From the NCBI RefSeq assembly GCF_014932895.1, contig NZ_JACYOF010000004.1, positions 248,001 to 312,000 on the forward strand: a DNA stretch of 64,000 nucleotides. Direction: 5' to 3'. The stretch is from Bacillus thuringiensis (GTDB taxonomy: Bacteria > Bacillota > Bacilli > Bacillales > Bacillaceae_G). Numbering within the stretch: position 1 is the first letter of the stretch; each line of letters begins with the position of its first letter. The notes below the pieces were generated by a model. It did no database searches and was not told the DNA's origin. It was given only the letters and a program-made list of their open reading frames with translations. This document shows positions 45,753 through 53,851 of this stretch, one piece after another. A program made the translations under genes and the position numbers.

Positions 45753-45884
45753 ATGATGTACAAGCACACTTTATGTTTTATAAAAAGAAATGAAGAAATA
45801 CTTATGCTACCTAAACTTTTACCTGAAGTACTTCATAATGGATTAATATTAAAGCACAATTTTGTTTTATCTAATCATAAATAA
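45753..45884 (+). pseudogene. Nudix hydrolase remnant with in-frame internal deletion
   Basis: A 43-codon frame that reads MMYKHTLCFIKRNEEILML, the standard start of a Bacillus Nudix hydrolase. It jumps in frame to PKLLPEVLHNGLILKHNFVL, which looks like its C-terminal part. The Nudix box and about 100 residues between are absent. It is 19 bases after the clamp gene. The product could not be an active hydrolase. Confidence 0.7.
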
Positions 45885-46057
45885 ATAGATTATAGGAATG
45901 CAGAATTAACTATGTATGCGGGACACTTCAATAAATTCTAAATCTAATACTATTCAATCATAAACGAAGCAGTAATTATAAACTGAAATACAAAGCAAAA
46001 TAATTACAACCTAAATATAAAATCATAGATTATTCGAAGAGTAGATAAGGAGAAATT

Positions 46058-46198
46058 ATGATTTATATGGATAGTCAGGTAACTACACCAAATGAGATTA
46101 GTGGGAATCAATTTACAAACCTACAAATACAGCCTTCAAATAAAACAAAAAGTATTGTAGGAGTAAGCGGACAGTATTACCTCTGTACCGATAAGTAG
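46058..46198 (+). CDS. Possible 46-residue protein, unknown
   Basis: A short frame with an AAGGAG box 7 bases before ATG. The product (MIYMDSQVTTPNEISGNQF...GQYYLCTDK) is polar with no membrane segment. I recognise no family. It lies in a decayed stretch between a Nudix remnant and an MBL remnant, so it may itself be a 5' fragment of a larger lost gene. Low confidence. Confidence 0.35.
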   Translation: MIYMDSQVTTPNEISGNQFTNLQIQPSNKTKSIVGVSGQYYLCTDK

Positions 46199-46341
46199 AG
46201 TTTTAGATAGTGGGAAAACAAATACAGTGAAATAAGCTTAAATACAGAAAAAATGGCGAATTCCTTATAAGAAGGTTCGCTCTTTTTATATTTATAATTA
46301 AATTTTTCTTTACCAAGCTGATGTATGATAATCTTTCGCTT

Positions 46342-46557
46342 TTAATGCTTACTAGTAAAGACAGGGGATAGGGAAGGGGCATCGCCAAACATAGGATCTA
46401 ATAACAGTTTTTTACTTTCTATTTTTAAAAGAGAAGTAGAATGATCAAACCACGTAACACTTTCTAAAGATTCATTATCTTTATTTGATAAAACTATAGG
46501 TAAATTCTTTATAGAATACAGCTTTAATTGCATTTTAAAGTAATTAGAAAAAAACAA
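46342..46557 (-). pseudogene. Metallo-beta-lactamase-fold hydrolase fragment
   Basis: The translation contains SVTWFDHSTSLLKIESKKLLLDPMFGDAPS, which in shorter pieces matches the strand and HST/DPMFG region of RomA/YtnP-type MBL-fold hydrolases. The metal-binding HxHxDH segment that should follow is missing; the frame ends after about 20 further residues. The N terminus expected for the family is also absent. It is a remnant of a ~300-residue gene. Confidence 0.6.
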
Positions 46558-46579
46558 TATTAAAAGGGAGAGAGTTAAG

Positions 46580-46966
46580 ATGCAAAAGAAATTTATAAAC
46601 CCGGAAACTCTGTCACCAACTTTCGGATATTCACATGTAGTGGAAGTTAGTAACGCTAAACGAACAATCTACATATCTGGACAAGTAGCACTTAATACTG
46701 ATGGTCACATAGTTGGAATGGGTGATTTAGCTGCTCAAACACGACAAGTATTTGAAAATATTAAAAGTGCATTAGAAATTTCAACATTAAATTTTAATGA
46801 TGTAGTAAAATTAACATTTTTCTTAACGGATATTTCTCAAATGGCCATTGTCAGAGATATTCGAGATCAATACATCGATACTAAGAATCCACCAGCAAGT
46901 TCAGCTGTAGAAGTTAGAAAGTTAATTAACGATAATTTATTAATTGAAATCGAAGCAATATTTTAA
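46580..46966 (+). CDS. RidA-family (YjgF/UK114) protein
   Basis: RidA-family enamine/imine deaminase (128 residues), which hydrolyses reactive intermediates from PLP enzymes. Core features are YISGQVALNTDGHIVGMGDLAAQTRQVFENI, DVVKLTFFLTD and NPPASSAVEVRKLI with the conserved Arg; ending IEIEAIF is normal. The RBS is AAGGGAGAG. It forms trimers in known members. It has no obvious operon partner. The 640 bases downstream (46967-47606) hold no gene I can support, only the next gene's terminator. Confidence 0.9.
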   Translation: MQKKFINPETLSPTFGYSHVVEVSNAKRTIYISGQVALNTDGHIVGMGDLAAQTRQVFENIKSALEISTLNFNDVVKLTFFLTDISQMAIVRDIRDQYIDTKNPPASSAVEVRKLINDNLLIEIEAIF

Positions 46967-47111
46967 ACGAATTGCATTTTTATTGTCTTAAATATAATTT
47001 ATTTACTGAATAAAACACATAACCACACAATCCATCACACAGTATTAAGCCAAAGAAAAAGGGGGAGCCTAACAACCAAAACTAACATTTAATGAGTTTA
47101 TTACTTTTTAC

Positions 47112-47153
<42 letters not shown>

Positions 47154-47162
47154 TGATCTCAG

Positions 47163-47200
<38 letters not shown>

Positions 47201-47544
47201 ACAGCGATTTTTAGTGAGATTCATACAAAATCTTATCTAAACAAATTTCCACAGTTTTTATCGTTTTGTGTTATAAATTCATCACAGCAAATTTAAATCA
47301 ATAATCGATTAAGATTTAGCGAATTAAAATCATTTTTGATCAGCAAGAAATTTTTATGCGAAAAAATAATTTCTATACAAAATATAAATTAGTAATTTTA
47401 TTTTATGTTTTACTTAATGAATTTATTGCTATTTACACACGTTTTACAACTTTACATTATTTGTTGTTATTTATGTGATTTACGCTTGACTTTTATTACA
47501 CTCATTGTTCTATTTCCTAGTTAACATAACGTTTATTTTTAACA

Positions 47545-47580
47545 TAAAAAATCTCCCTCGCCTTCAGGAAGATTTTTTAG
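47545..47580 (-). terminator. Terminator of YwqG-family gene
   Basis: On the minus strand AAAAAATCTTCCTG AAGG CGAGGGAGATTTTTT, 26 bases after the stop of the gene at 47607. Confidence 0.75.
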
Positions 47581-47606
47581 CTTGCTAATATTTCATTTAT
47601 ATATTT

Positions 47607-48422
47607 TTAATAACAATCCCAATTGTATATAACATTGGAAAAATCTAGATTTAATAAATCGTCTTTTTTTATAAAGAAATTAGCAACACCAGAATCTCCC
47701 CACATAATATTTAATGAATCGTCTGTATCGATTTGCAGCAATAATATATCATGTTGCTGGTATTTTTCTTCCCATTCCCTTGGATCTGTCTGTGTGAAAA
47801 ATGGATAACCACCAATTTTATGTCCTTGATCTTTACATAAATCATCATACAGTTCGCCTAATTCTGTATTATTTTCTTCATCAATAATTTCTTCCCAATC
47901 AATATCCTCACTAAAAATCTTTTCAAATCGATAATCCCTTGATGTTACTGGTTGATAACCTAATTCAAACTTTAATTTCGCTGCTCTAGGTATGATAAAG
48001 TCCTCTAATTCTAAAGTGTTTAAATAACTAAAATCAGTAATTACCTTATTTAAATCTTCTATAATTGTAGAATGATAAATAATTCGAAAGTCTTTTTGGA
48101 TTGCTGGATGATCAAAATCTGCTCCGAAAAGCTCATCATCAGCACTTACGAAAAACTGTAACATTCCCTTTTGAGGCATATATTCAACATGTGGCATTTC
48201 GTCAAAGTTTAGCTGAGCAAGTAACATCATAGGTTGTCCATTTGAATCTTTAGGATGATCTTGATCTATAGGTAAATACGGATAACCACCAAATTTACTC
48301 TCAAAAAGCGATGTCTCTGCTAATGTTCCAGACACTTTAATATACGGTTTCACACTTTCTTCTAAAATACTACGATACTGCTCTAGTTCTTTCGGAATTT
48401 GAAGTTGATACGTATTCTTCAT
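47607..48422 (-). CDS. YwqG/DUF1963-family protein
   Basis: YwqG-family cytoplasmic protein (271 residues) of unknown biochemical role. Typical blocks are FGGYPYLPIDQDHPKD, LLAQLNFDEMP, GMLQFFVSADDELFG, KIGGYPFFTQTDPRE and LLLQIDTDDSLNIMWGDSGVANFFI. The near-repeat of GGYP and of LLxQx in two halves is the known duplicated fold. I chose ATG 48422 behind GGGAGG. Relatives in B. subtilis sit in toxin-immunity neighbourhoods, but no toxin is visible here. Confidence 0.85.
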   Translation of the reverse strand: MKNTYQLQIPKELEQYRSILEESVKPYIKVSGTLAETSLFESKFGGYPYLPIDQDHPKDSNGQPMMLLAQLNFDEMPHVEYMPQKGMLQFFVSADDELFGADFDHPAIQKDFRIIYHSTIIEDLNKVITDFSYLNTLELEDFIIPRAAKLKFELGYQPVTSRDYRFEKIFSEDIDWEEIIDEENNTELGELYDDLCKDQGHKIGGYPFFTQTDPREWEEKYQQHDILLLQIDTDDSLNIMWGDSGVANFFIKKDDLLNLDFSNVIYNWDCY

Positions 48423-48453
48423 CACATCTGCCTCCCTTTTTCACCCTTGTTTT

Positions 48454-48834
48454 TTACGCACTTGGCGGACAAAGTAAATTATGTTCTAAAACTCTTTTAT
48501 TTGCAGTTCGAATTAAATTCGCTGTTTCTGCTGTATTTGTATTTTCTTTTAGTTTTTCTTTTAAAATATCAATTTCTTTTGAAAGCTCAATCCATCTAGG
48601 TAAAACATGATTGTTTTTCAAAGTTCTTTACAGTTGTTTTTCAGGATTGTATGAAAGGTCTTTATCGAGATTTAGTGCCTTCCCTTTGCCAGCTAAATTA
48701 TCAAAAGCTCCTTTCTTTTCTGCTTGTTTAACGATAGAACTAATATGATCATCGTACGTATAAGACCAAACTTCCTCATCATTCACTAGAATTTCTTGTT
48801 TTTTTAGTTTTTTATCTAACTCATCTTGATTCAT
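48454..48834 (-). pseudogene. DUF1992 (DnaJ-related) gene with a nonsense codon
   Basis: DUF1992-family gene, 126 codons. The first part (VNDEEVWSYTYDDHISSIVKQAEKKGAFDNLAGKGKALNLDKD in pieces) is the conserved domain with the GAFDNLxGKGKPL-like block. At 48628-48630 there is a TAA, where a Tyr or similar codon is expected after NPEKQL. The same frame continues without shift: RTLKNNHVLPRWIELSKEID, then ANKRVLEHNLLCPPSA, ending at 48454. Only a single base change seems to break it. The start at 48834 has a good AAGGAGAG box. The short product may still be made. Confidence 0.85.
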
Positions 48835-48879
48835 AGATTCTCTCTCCTTTTTATTTTATAGTGTGGTTTTTGTATGTTT

Positions 48880-49576
48880 TCATGCTTTCAATCCACCAAA
48901 CAACTTTTCTCGCCACCAAACGCTGTCATGGCCACCTTGAAATTCTTCATAAGTAATTTGGTATTCCTTTTCTTTTAAAGCTCCAGACAGGCGCCTGTTA
49001 GTCGTTAAAAGAGGTTCATTTTCAAGTTACGCCTGCTATCATATACAAATGAGGATGAGACGTATTGGGATTAGATATAATTTCTTTTTCAATCCAAGGA
49101 ATATTACTCTCAAATCCATCCTTTTTCCAATGTAAGGATCCAGACATTAACAACACATTGCCAAAAATATGAGGATTTCGAAGTGCTGCATAAAAAGCTG
49201 CTAAGCCACCAAGACTGAAACCAGCAATTGTTATATGCTTCGCTTCTTGATATACGTGAAACTTAGCTTGAATCCACGGAAGTAATTCATCTGTTAAAAA
49301 TATGTTCATTTTATCGTTATAAGTTAGTTCTTCTAGCCATTCAACATGATCTATAGCAACGACAAGACAAGGTGAAATTTCATTTTCATAAATTAAATAC
49401 TTGAGTGTTTTTGTTATAGAAAAGTTTTTAATAAATGAACTTCCATCAGATACAATGAGAAGTTCTTGAAGATATGGAGTGTGAGAATAATTGTGGGGCG
49501 TATAAATATGAGTTTCACATGGATTATATAAAATTGAACTAAAAAAATATGTTTCAATCTTACTGTAATGTGACAA
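48880..49576 (-). pseudogene. Enterochelin-esterase-like alpha/beta hydrolase, frameshifted
   Basis: Esterase D/enterochelin-esterase-type alpha/beta hydrolase. The first part has the nucleophile elbow IAGFSLGGLAAFYAAL and the VVAIDHVEWLEEL strand. After MIAGVT (49022-49040) an extra T shifts the frame. The missing C terminus is intact in the next frame: ENEPLLTTNRRLSGALKEKE and FQGGHDSVWWREKLFGGL, which holds the catalytic His. The start is a TTG at 49576 without a clear RBS, so the 5' end is uncertain. The frame break removes the catalytic His, so the gene is probably inactive. Confidence 0.85.
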
Positions 49577-49682
49577 TAAAGATTTTTGATTTCAATATTT
49601 TAATATGAGAGCCTTGCTACATTTTTTTGTAATAAGACTCTTTAAATTTGTTTCATTCAGTTACTATATGTAGTTAGATGCG

Positions 49683-50048
49683 TTATTTAATAGAAAAATT
49701 ATCAATTGCTTGAATAGCAAGTTCTAGTGCTTTTATTCTTCTTTTTAAAAGCGTTCTTTGAGGACTACCAGCCTTTGACTTATCATACGCCCTCTCAATT
49801 GACGGAGCCAAACCAATAAGAACATTGTGAGCTTCTGCTAAATCTTCTTGGGTGTAATGATGAGTGCCTTGATTCCAAACGTTTTCTAACACTGCTAACC
49901 CAATGCAAACAGCTTTAAGTCGTTTCTTCACTAAGGTCGTGTTTGCACCTTTCTGAGTCATCTGTGACAGTGCATTTTCAAGTTTACGAATTGTCGATTG
50001 TAAAGATTTTATTGATTCCAATTTATCTATATTTGATACGTTTTCCAT
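49683..50048 (-). CDS. Helical hypothetical protein, unknown
   Basis: Cytoplasmic protein of 121 residues that I do not recognise. It is mostly helical with a coiled-coil-like start (KLESIKSLQSTIRKLENALSQM), a GANTTLVKKRLKA turn repeated loosely as GSPQRTLLKRRIKA in the second half, and Ala/Leu-rich helices between. This suggests an internal duplication of a helical hairpin. RBS AAGGGAC. No neighbour gives a clue. Confidence 0.65.
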   Translation of the reverse strand: MENVSNIDKLESIKSLQSTIRKLENALSQMTQKGANTTLVKKRLKAVCIGLAVLENVWNQGTHHYTQEDLAEAHNVLIGLAPSIERAYDKSKAGSPQRTLLKRRIKALELAIQAIDNFSIK

Positions 50049-50291
50049 GTTAGTGCTGTCCCTTCTGCTTTTCTGACTTATCTAATTTAATGTTTGATAA
50101 AATCGTTAAGAACTTGATTTTACTCGAAATATTTTAACATAAATAACTAACTATAACTCAAGTTGGACAATAACTTAAAGGAAAACGGCTACTAAACTTA
50201 TCTTCCCTCCCCTCCCTTATTCTATGTGTACTTCTTTCTTCTCATTAGAATTTCTATATAAACAAGTTGTTATTAATGTATGTTTTATGAA

Positions 50292-50331
50292 CAAAAAAAC
50301 GCACAAGCAATGTAACCTGTACGTTTTTATC
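50292..50331 (-). terminator. Terminator of YxiJ-like gene
   Basis: On the minus strand AAAAACGTACAGG TTACATTG CTTGTGCGTTTTTTT, directly after the stop at 50333. Confidence 0.8.
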
Positions 50332-50332
50332 T

Positions 50333-50671
50333 TTATTCAGTAAGGTAATAAAGTAATAATTTCCGGGCCTTCTCGTAATTCATGAAATCTCTATACAAAA
50401 TGGGATACTTCACAATTTCTGTTTCTATAAAACGATATTGCGGAAACCATTCAAAAAATGATTTCCTTAACCACTTTATTTGTTGAAACGAAATATTCTT
50501 TTCTTTTTTATTTAATACAGAATTTAAAGTTGCTGCTGTATGCATCCAATAATGATTAAAATCAGCATTTATCACATCATCTTCTAAAAATTTCCTTTTT
50601 AAGTCTCGCTGTAATTTTCGTGTATCGCGATAAGGAAACGGTTTGTGCAGTGGACTATGCATTTTCATCAA
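50333..50671 (-). CDS. YxiJ-like protein, N terminus uncertain
   Basis: Resembles the YxiJ family (112 residues from the first ATG): HKPFPYRDTRKLQRDLKRKF, NADFNHYWMHTAATLNSVL and SFFEWFPQYRFIE are its conserved blocks. The frame is open upstream of the ATG (KLILGKEVIFNEL), reaching back to the patatin gene's stop. No good RBS precedes any ATG, and a GTG start 46 bases upstream is out of frame by one base. A small N-terminal frameshift is possible. YxiJ-type proteins are often linked to polymorphic toxin/immunity loci, though none is seen here. Confidence 0.6.
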   Translation of the reverse strand: MMKMHSPLHKPFPYRDTRKLQRDLKRKFLEDDVINADFNHYWMHTAATLNSVLNKKEKNISFQQIKWLRKSFFEWFPQYRFIETEIVKYPILYRDFMNYEKARKLLLYYLTE

Positions 50672-50716
50672 TTCATTAAAAATAACTTCTTTTCCTAATA
50701 TTAATTTTCCACCCCT

Positions 50717-51568
50717 TTATTTCTCCATCCAATTTAATAGGTTTTTATAATGATGTTGAGCATCGTTATACCCAAGATTATATAGATTAACGAGCTTGTC
50801 CTTATTTCTTTCTATTCCGCTTATTGGAAGTTGCATGCTTGGCTGAATGACATAAAAATTGTTTTTTTGTTCTATTTGATTCATATAAGATATCGTTTCA
50901 TTATAAAAACGATAATGTTCTACTAAAGACTCTGCGATTTTCGGGTATTTTCTATATAAAATTTTAGCTAGTTTAGAAAATTTATTACGCTGCTTTTCAT
51001 ATCCATCTGGCTTTGTCATAATAACAACATTCTTTTGATAACCATCATTTTGCGCTTTTAAAACTGGTATAGGATCTATAATCCCTCCATCTAACAATTT
51101 TCGATTATCATATTCTACAGCAGGTGCTATAAACGGCACTGAGCTGGATGCACGAATGATTTTTAAAATATCATTTCCGTGTTCTATTTTATTGTAATAA
51201 ACAGCCTGTCCCGAATAACAATCAGTCGTTCCTATTACAAACTGTTCGTTTGAATTTAAGAAAGTTTGAAAATCAAATGGTACAATTTTATTAGGTACTT
51301 CATCAAATAGAAAATCCATTCCAAATAATTCACGTTTTCGAATCAAATTTCTATAAGATATATATCTGTGATCTGAAACTAGCTCTGTATTTACTTTCTT
51401 ATTTCTCCCTTTTTGACGTGACAAATAGGTTGCTCCCATACATGCCCCAGCCGATACGCCAATTACATAAGGAAAGAATAAGTTTTTTTCCATAAAATAT
51501 TCGAGTACTCCTGCAGTATATAAACCTTTCATTCCTCCGCCCTCTAATACTAAACCGATATTCTTCAT
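50717..51568 (-). CDS. Patatin-like phospholipase
   Basis: Patatin-family serine lipase (283 residues, YjjU/RssA type). The oxyanion hole GGGMKG (10-15), the nucleophile elbow GVSAGA (Ser39) and the catalytic Asp in LLDGGIIDP are all present, forming the Ser-Asp dyad. No signal peptide, so it acts inside the cell on lipids or lysophospholipids. The stop is 46 bases before the YxiJ-like gene, so they may be co-transcribed. The start is MKNIGLVLEGG behind GCAGAGGG. Confidence 0.9.
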   Translation of the reverse strand: MKNIGLVLEGGGMKGLYTAGVLEYFMEKNLFFPYVIGVSAGACMGATYLSRQKGRNKKVNTELVSDHRYISYRNLIRKRELFGMDFLFDEVPNKIVPFDFQTFLNSNEQFVIGTTDCYSGQAVYYNKIEHGNDILKIIRASSSVPFIAPAVEYDNRKLLDGGIIDPIPVLKAQNDGYQKNVVIMTKPDGYEKQRNKFSKLAKILYRKYPKIAESLVEHYRFYNETISYMNQIEQKNNFYVIQPSMQLPISGIERNKDKLVNLYNLGYNDAQHHYKNLLNWMEK

Positions 51569-51747
51569 GCTATATCCCTCTGCTTCTTTTTTCTTACTTA
51601 CATGTTAGCACAAGATTTTAGGATGAGGTTATATAAAATAATTGCAATAAGCAGAAAAAACTATAGATGCAATGTCATAATGTATTTAGGCATAGCATGT
51701 TACAATATAAGAAACTTGTTCCGCATATGAAAAAGGAGGTATTTCAA

Positions 51748-52125
51748 ATGGGTTTATTTAACGGTATTTTAGGAAATGCATCAAATACGAGTTCTGAAAG
51801 TGTAGAACGTGATTTAGAGAAGATTATGCTAGACGATGAGAAAGTTGAGCATGCTTATAAATTAATTCGTGATTTAATTGTATTTACAAATCGTCGTCTT
51901 ATTTTAGTAGATAAACAAGGAGTAACAGGTAAGAAAACAGAATACCATTCTATTCCTTATAAAAGCATTACACAATTTAGTATCGAAACAGCTGGGCATT
52001 TTGATTTAGATGCAGAACTTAAAATTTGGGTGTCTAGTATGGAAGATCCAATCATGAAAGAATTTAAAGGTGACGATAGTATTTTAAGCATTCAAAAAGC
52101 GTTAGTAACATATACGACGAAATAG
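51748..52125 (+). CDS. Bacterial PH-domain (bPH_1) protein
   Basis: Single pleckstrin-homology-like domain protein (125 residues), bPH_1 type. Core blocks are EHAYKLIRDLIVFTNRRLILVDKQGVTGKKTEYHSIPYKSI in pieces and FDLDAELKIWVS. I chose ATG 51748 behind AAAAAGGAGGT; the longer frame from 51667 lacks an RBS. Such proteins are common in Bacillus and of unknown role. It is divergent from the patatin gene at 51568. Confidence 0.85.
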   Translation: MGLFNGILGNASNTSSESVERDLEKIMLDDEKVEHAYKLIRDLIVFTNRRLILVDKQGVTGKKTEYHSIPYKSITQFSIETAGHFDLDAELKIWVSSMEDPIMKEFKGDDSILSIQKALVTYTTK

Positions 52126-52218
52126 TAATTTGTGCATGTTTATTCATTTTGAAAAATACTAATCCGAGTATCTTGGAAGAATATGCGTGGTTTTTGCATA
52201 TTTAATCTATATTAACAT

Positions 52219-52260
52219 AAAAAGGTAAAGTATGTTTTAAATGCTTTACCTTTCTTTTTT
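52219..52260. terminator. Bidirectional terminator
   Basis: AAAAGGTAAAGTAT and ATGCTTTACCTTT arms between convergent genes. Confidence 0.8.
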
Positions 52261-52719
52261 GTAATAAACAAGTGTAGTTTTATCATTTAATTTCTTTATA
52301 ACTTCTGTTCTTTTATAACCCATTTTTTCATATAAAAAACAATTTCTCTCTTCTTCTAAAATAGTAGCAAGTTCCCAACTCATTACTTCAGGAAACATTC
52401 CCTCGATTAAAATAAGTACCTTTTGAGCAATTCCTTTTCCTTGATAACTTGGATGAATAAACATTGGGCTAATCCAAAATTTAGAGTGTTCATCCTTTTG
52501 TGAAATGCATATCGCTCCAACAAGGTTACTATCTACTATTATTTTATAGAAGCCACCGTCAGGATGATTTATTCTTAAAATAGTTTTTTCAATAGATTCA
52601 TTTGCTGGATTTGTTTTATAGTCTTTATATTTATTTAATAAAGGGTTAAACGAGTCTATTTGCATTTGAAATAAAGCTGCTGCATCATTTTCTGTCGCCT
52701 TCTCTAAAGTAATCTCCAT
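52246..52719 (-). CDS. GNAT-family acetyltransferase
   Basis: GNAT enzyme (157 residues). It starts MEITLEKATENDAAALFQMQ; motif A is FIHPSYQGKGIAQKVLILIE, and the end has CFLYEKMGYKRTEVIKKL for motif B. The start codon lies one base after the stop of the YfiT gene, so the two are translationally coupled (YfiT, then GNAT) with another GNAT upstream. Acceptor unknown. Confidence 0.88.
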   Translation of the reverse strand: MEITLEKATENDAAALFQMQIDSFNPLLNKYKDYKTNPANESIEKTILRINHPDGGFYKIIVDSNLVGAICISQKDEHSKFWISPMFIHPSYQGKGIAQKVLILIEGMFPEVMSWELATILEEERNCFLYEKMGYKRTEVIKKLNDKTTLVYYKKER

Positions 52720-52720
52720 G

Positions 52721-53242
52721 TTACCAATTTAGTCGTTTTCTTAATGAAGTTATATGAGCTGTATGATGACGTCCGTGCCATGCATATAGTCCAATTGCAG
52801 CTGCAAGTTTTGTTTTACCAGTCTCTGGATGGTTAAATGTCTTTTCTAAATCTTCAAGTTCTAGAGAATATAAAAGGTTAACCCATCTTTTATGTAATGA
52901 ATCTAACATTACTAGTGAAACATCTACTGGTAATTTAGAATCAGGTAATTCTGCCCACTTCTCTTCTTTATACGGTTTAATTGTTGGATTCTTTTCTGTT
53001 AGTGCTAATTTAAAGCGTATGTAACTATTCATGTGGCTATCAACAACGTGATGGACTACTTGACGGACCGTCCATCCACCAACTCGATATGGTGTGTCTA
53101 ACTGTTTCTGATCTAAATCTTTGATTGCCTTTGTTAGTTCATTAGGTAAATCTTCAATTTCTTGAATCCATGTATCAATCATTTCTTCAGTTATAGGACG
53201 TTTGTATGTAAACTGGCCAATTGGATAACGTAAATCATTCAT
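52721..53242 (-). CDS. yfiT: YfiT-type putative metal-dependent hydrolase (DinB-like)
   Basis: DinB/YfiT-family protein (173 residues), a four-helix bundle with three metal-binding His and related to bacillithiol transferases. It starts with [14 protein letters not shown] and shows [22 protein letters not shown] (His65/70 region) and [12 protein letters not shown] (third His). In Bacillus it is proposed to act as a metal-dependent hydrolase or thiol transferase. It sits between two GNAT genes on the same strand, with 18 and 1 base gaps, suggesting an operon. RBS AAGGGGGGG before the ATG. Confidence 0.88.
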   Translation of the reverse strand: MNDLRYPIGQFTYKRPITEEMIDTWIQEIEDLPNELTKAIKDLDQKQLDTPYRVGGWTVRQVVHHVVDSHMNSYIRFKLALTEKNPTIKPYKEEKWAELPDSKLPVDVSLVMLDSLHKRWVNLLYSLELEDLEKTFNHPETGKTKLAAAIGLYAWHGRHHTAHITSLRKRLNW

Positions 53243-53260
53243 GAATAAGTCCCCCCCTTA

Positions 53261-53788
53261 TTATAAGTGCGAAGTATTTCTCCAAATATAATGTACAAAA
53301 TTCACATGTTCTCCATTTAATTCTACAGATGTTGTATCTGCTTCGTTTTGATAGGAAGAAAACCCGCTTTTTTCTAATACAATTTGTGATGCGAGATTAT
53401 TAGTAGTTGTTTTAGCGTGAATCTCATTAATTTCATTATTTTTCGCTACGTCTAAAATTAATTTTACAGCTGCTGTTGCAACTCCTTTTTTAGTAAACTT
53501 TTCTCCGACTCGATAACCTAACGAACTGCTTCTGGATTCTGTATCTAAATCTACTAAATTTATTCGTCCTACAATTTCTTTTTCTTCATTACGAATTAAA
53601 TAAAAATAAGAATCTCCATCTGCCTGTTCTATTAATAAATCGTCTAGTAGTTTTTGAAAATATTCAAAATCGTAATATTTTGAACCGCGATTTGGCACCA
53701 TTGTTTCAAAAAAAGATTTATTCTTAAGTTCAAACGTAAATAAATCTTCAGCATCTTGTTTCTTTAGTTGCTCTATGTATATTTCCAT
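53261..53788 (-). CDS. RimJ/RimL-type GNAT acetyltransferase
   Basis: GNAT of the RimJ/RimL kind (175 residues). It starts EIYIEQLKKQDAEDLFTFELKNKSFFE; motif A is LGYRVGEKFTKKGVATAAVKLIL, and TTNNLASQIVLEKSGF is motif B. RBS AAGGAGAA. First gene of a likely three-gene unit with YfiT and another GNAT. Acceptor unknown; protein N-terminal or small-molecule acetylation are both possible. Confidence 0.88.
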   Translation of the reverse strand: MEIYIEQLKKQDAEDLFTFELKNKSFFETMVPNRGSKYYDFEYFQKLLDDLLIEQADGDSYFYLIRNEEKEIVGRINLVDLDTESRSSSLGYRVGEKFTKKGVATAAVKLILDVAKNNEINEIHAKTTTNNLASQIVLEKSGFSSYQNEADTTSVELNGEHVNFVHYIWRNTSHL

Positions 53789-53851
53789 CCCGTATTCTCC
53801 TTCTTGATTTACTAACTGTTATACATTCTTTTTTTATTGATTATTTTCCTG

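Noticed and set aside
46203-46388. 61-codon minus-strand frame
   Set aside because: Overlaps the MBL remnant, no RBS and no conserved features.
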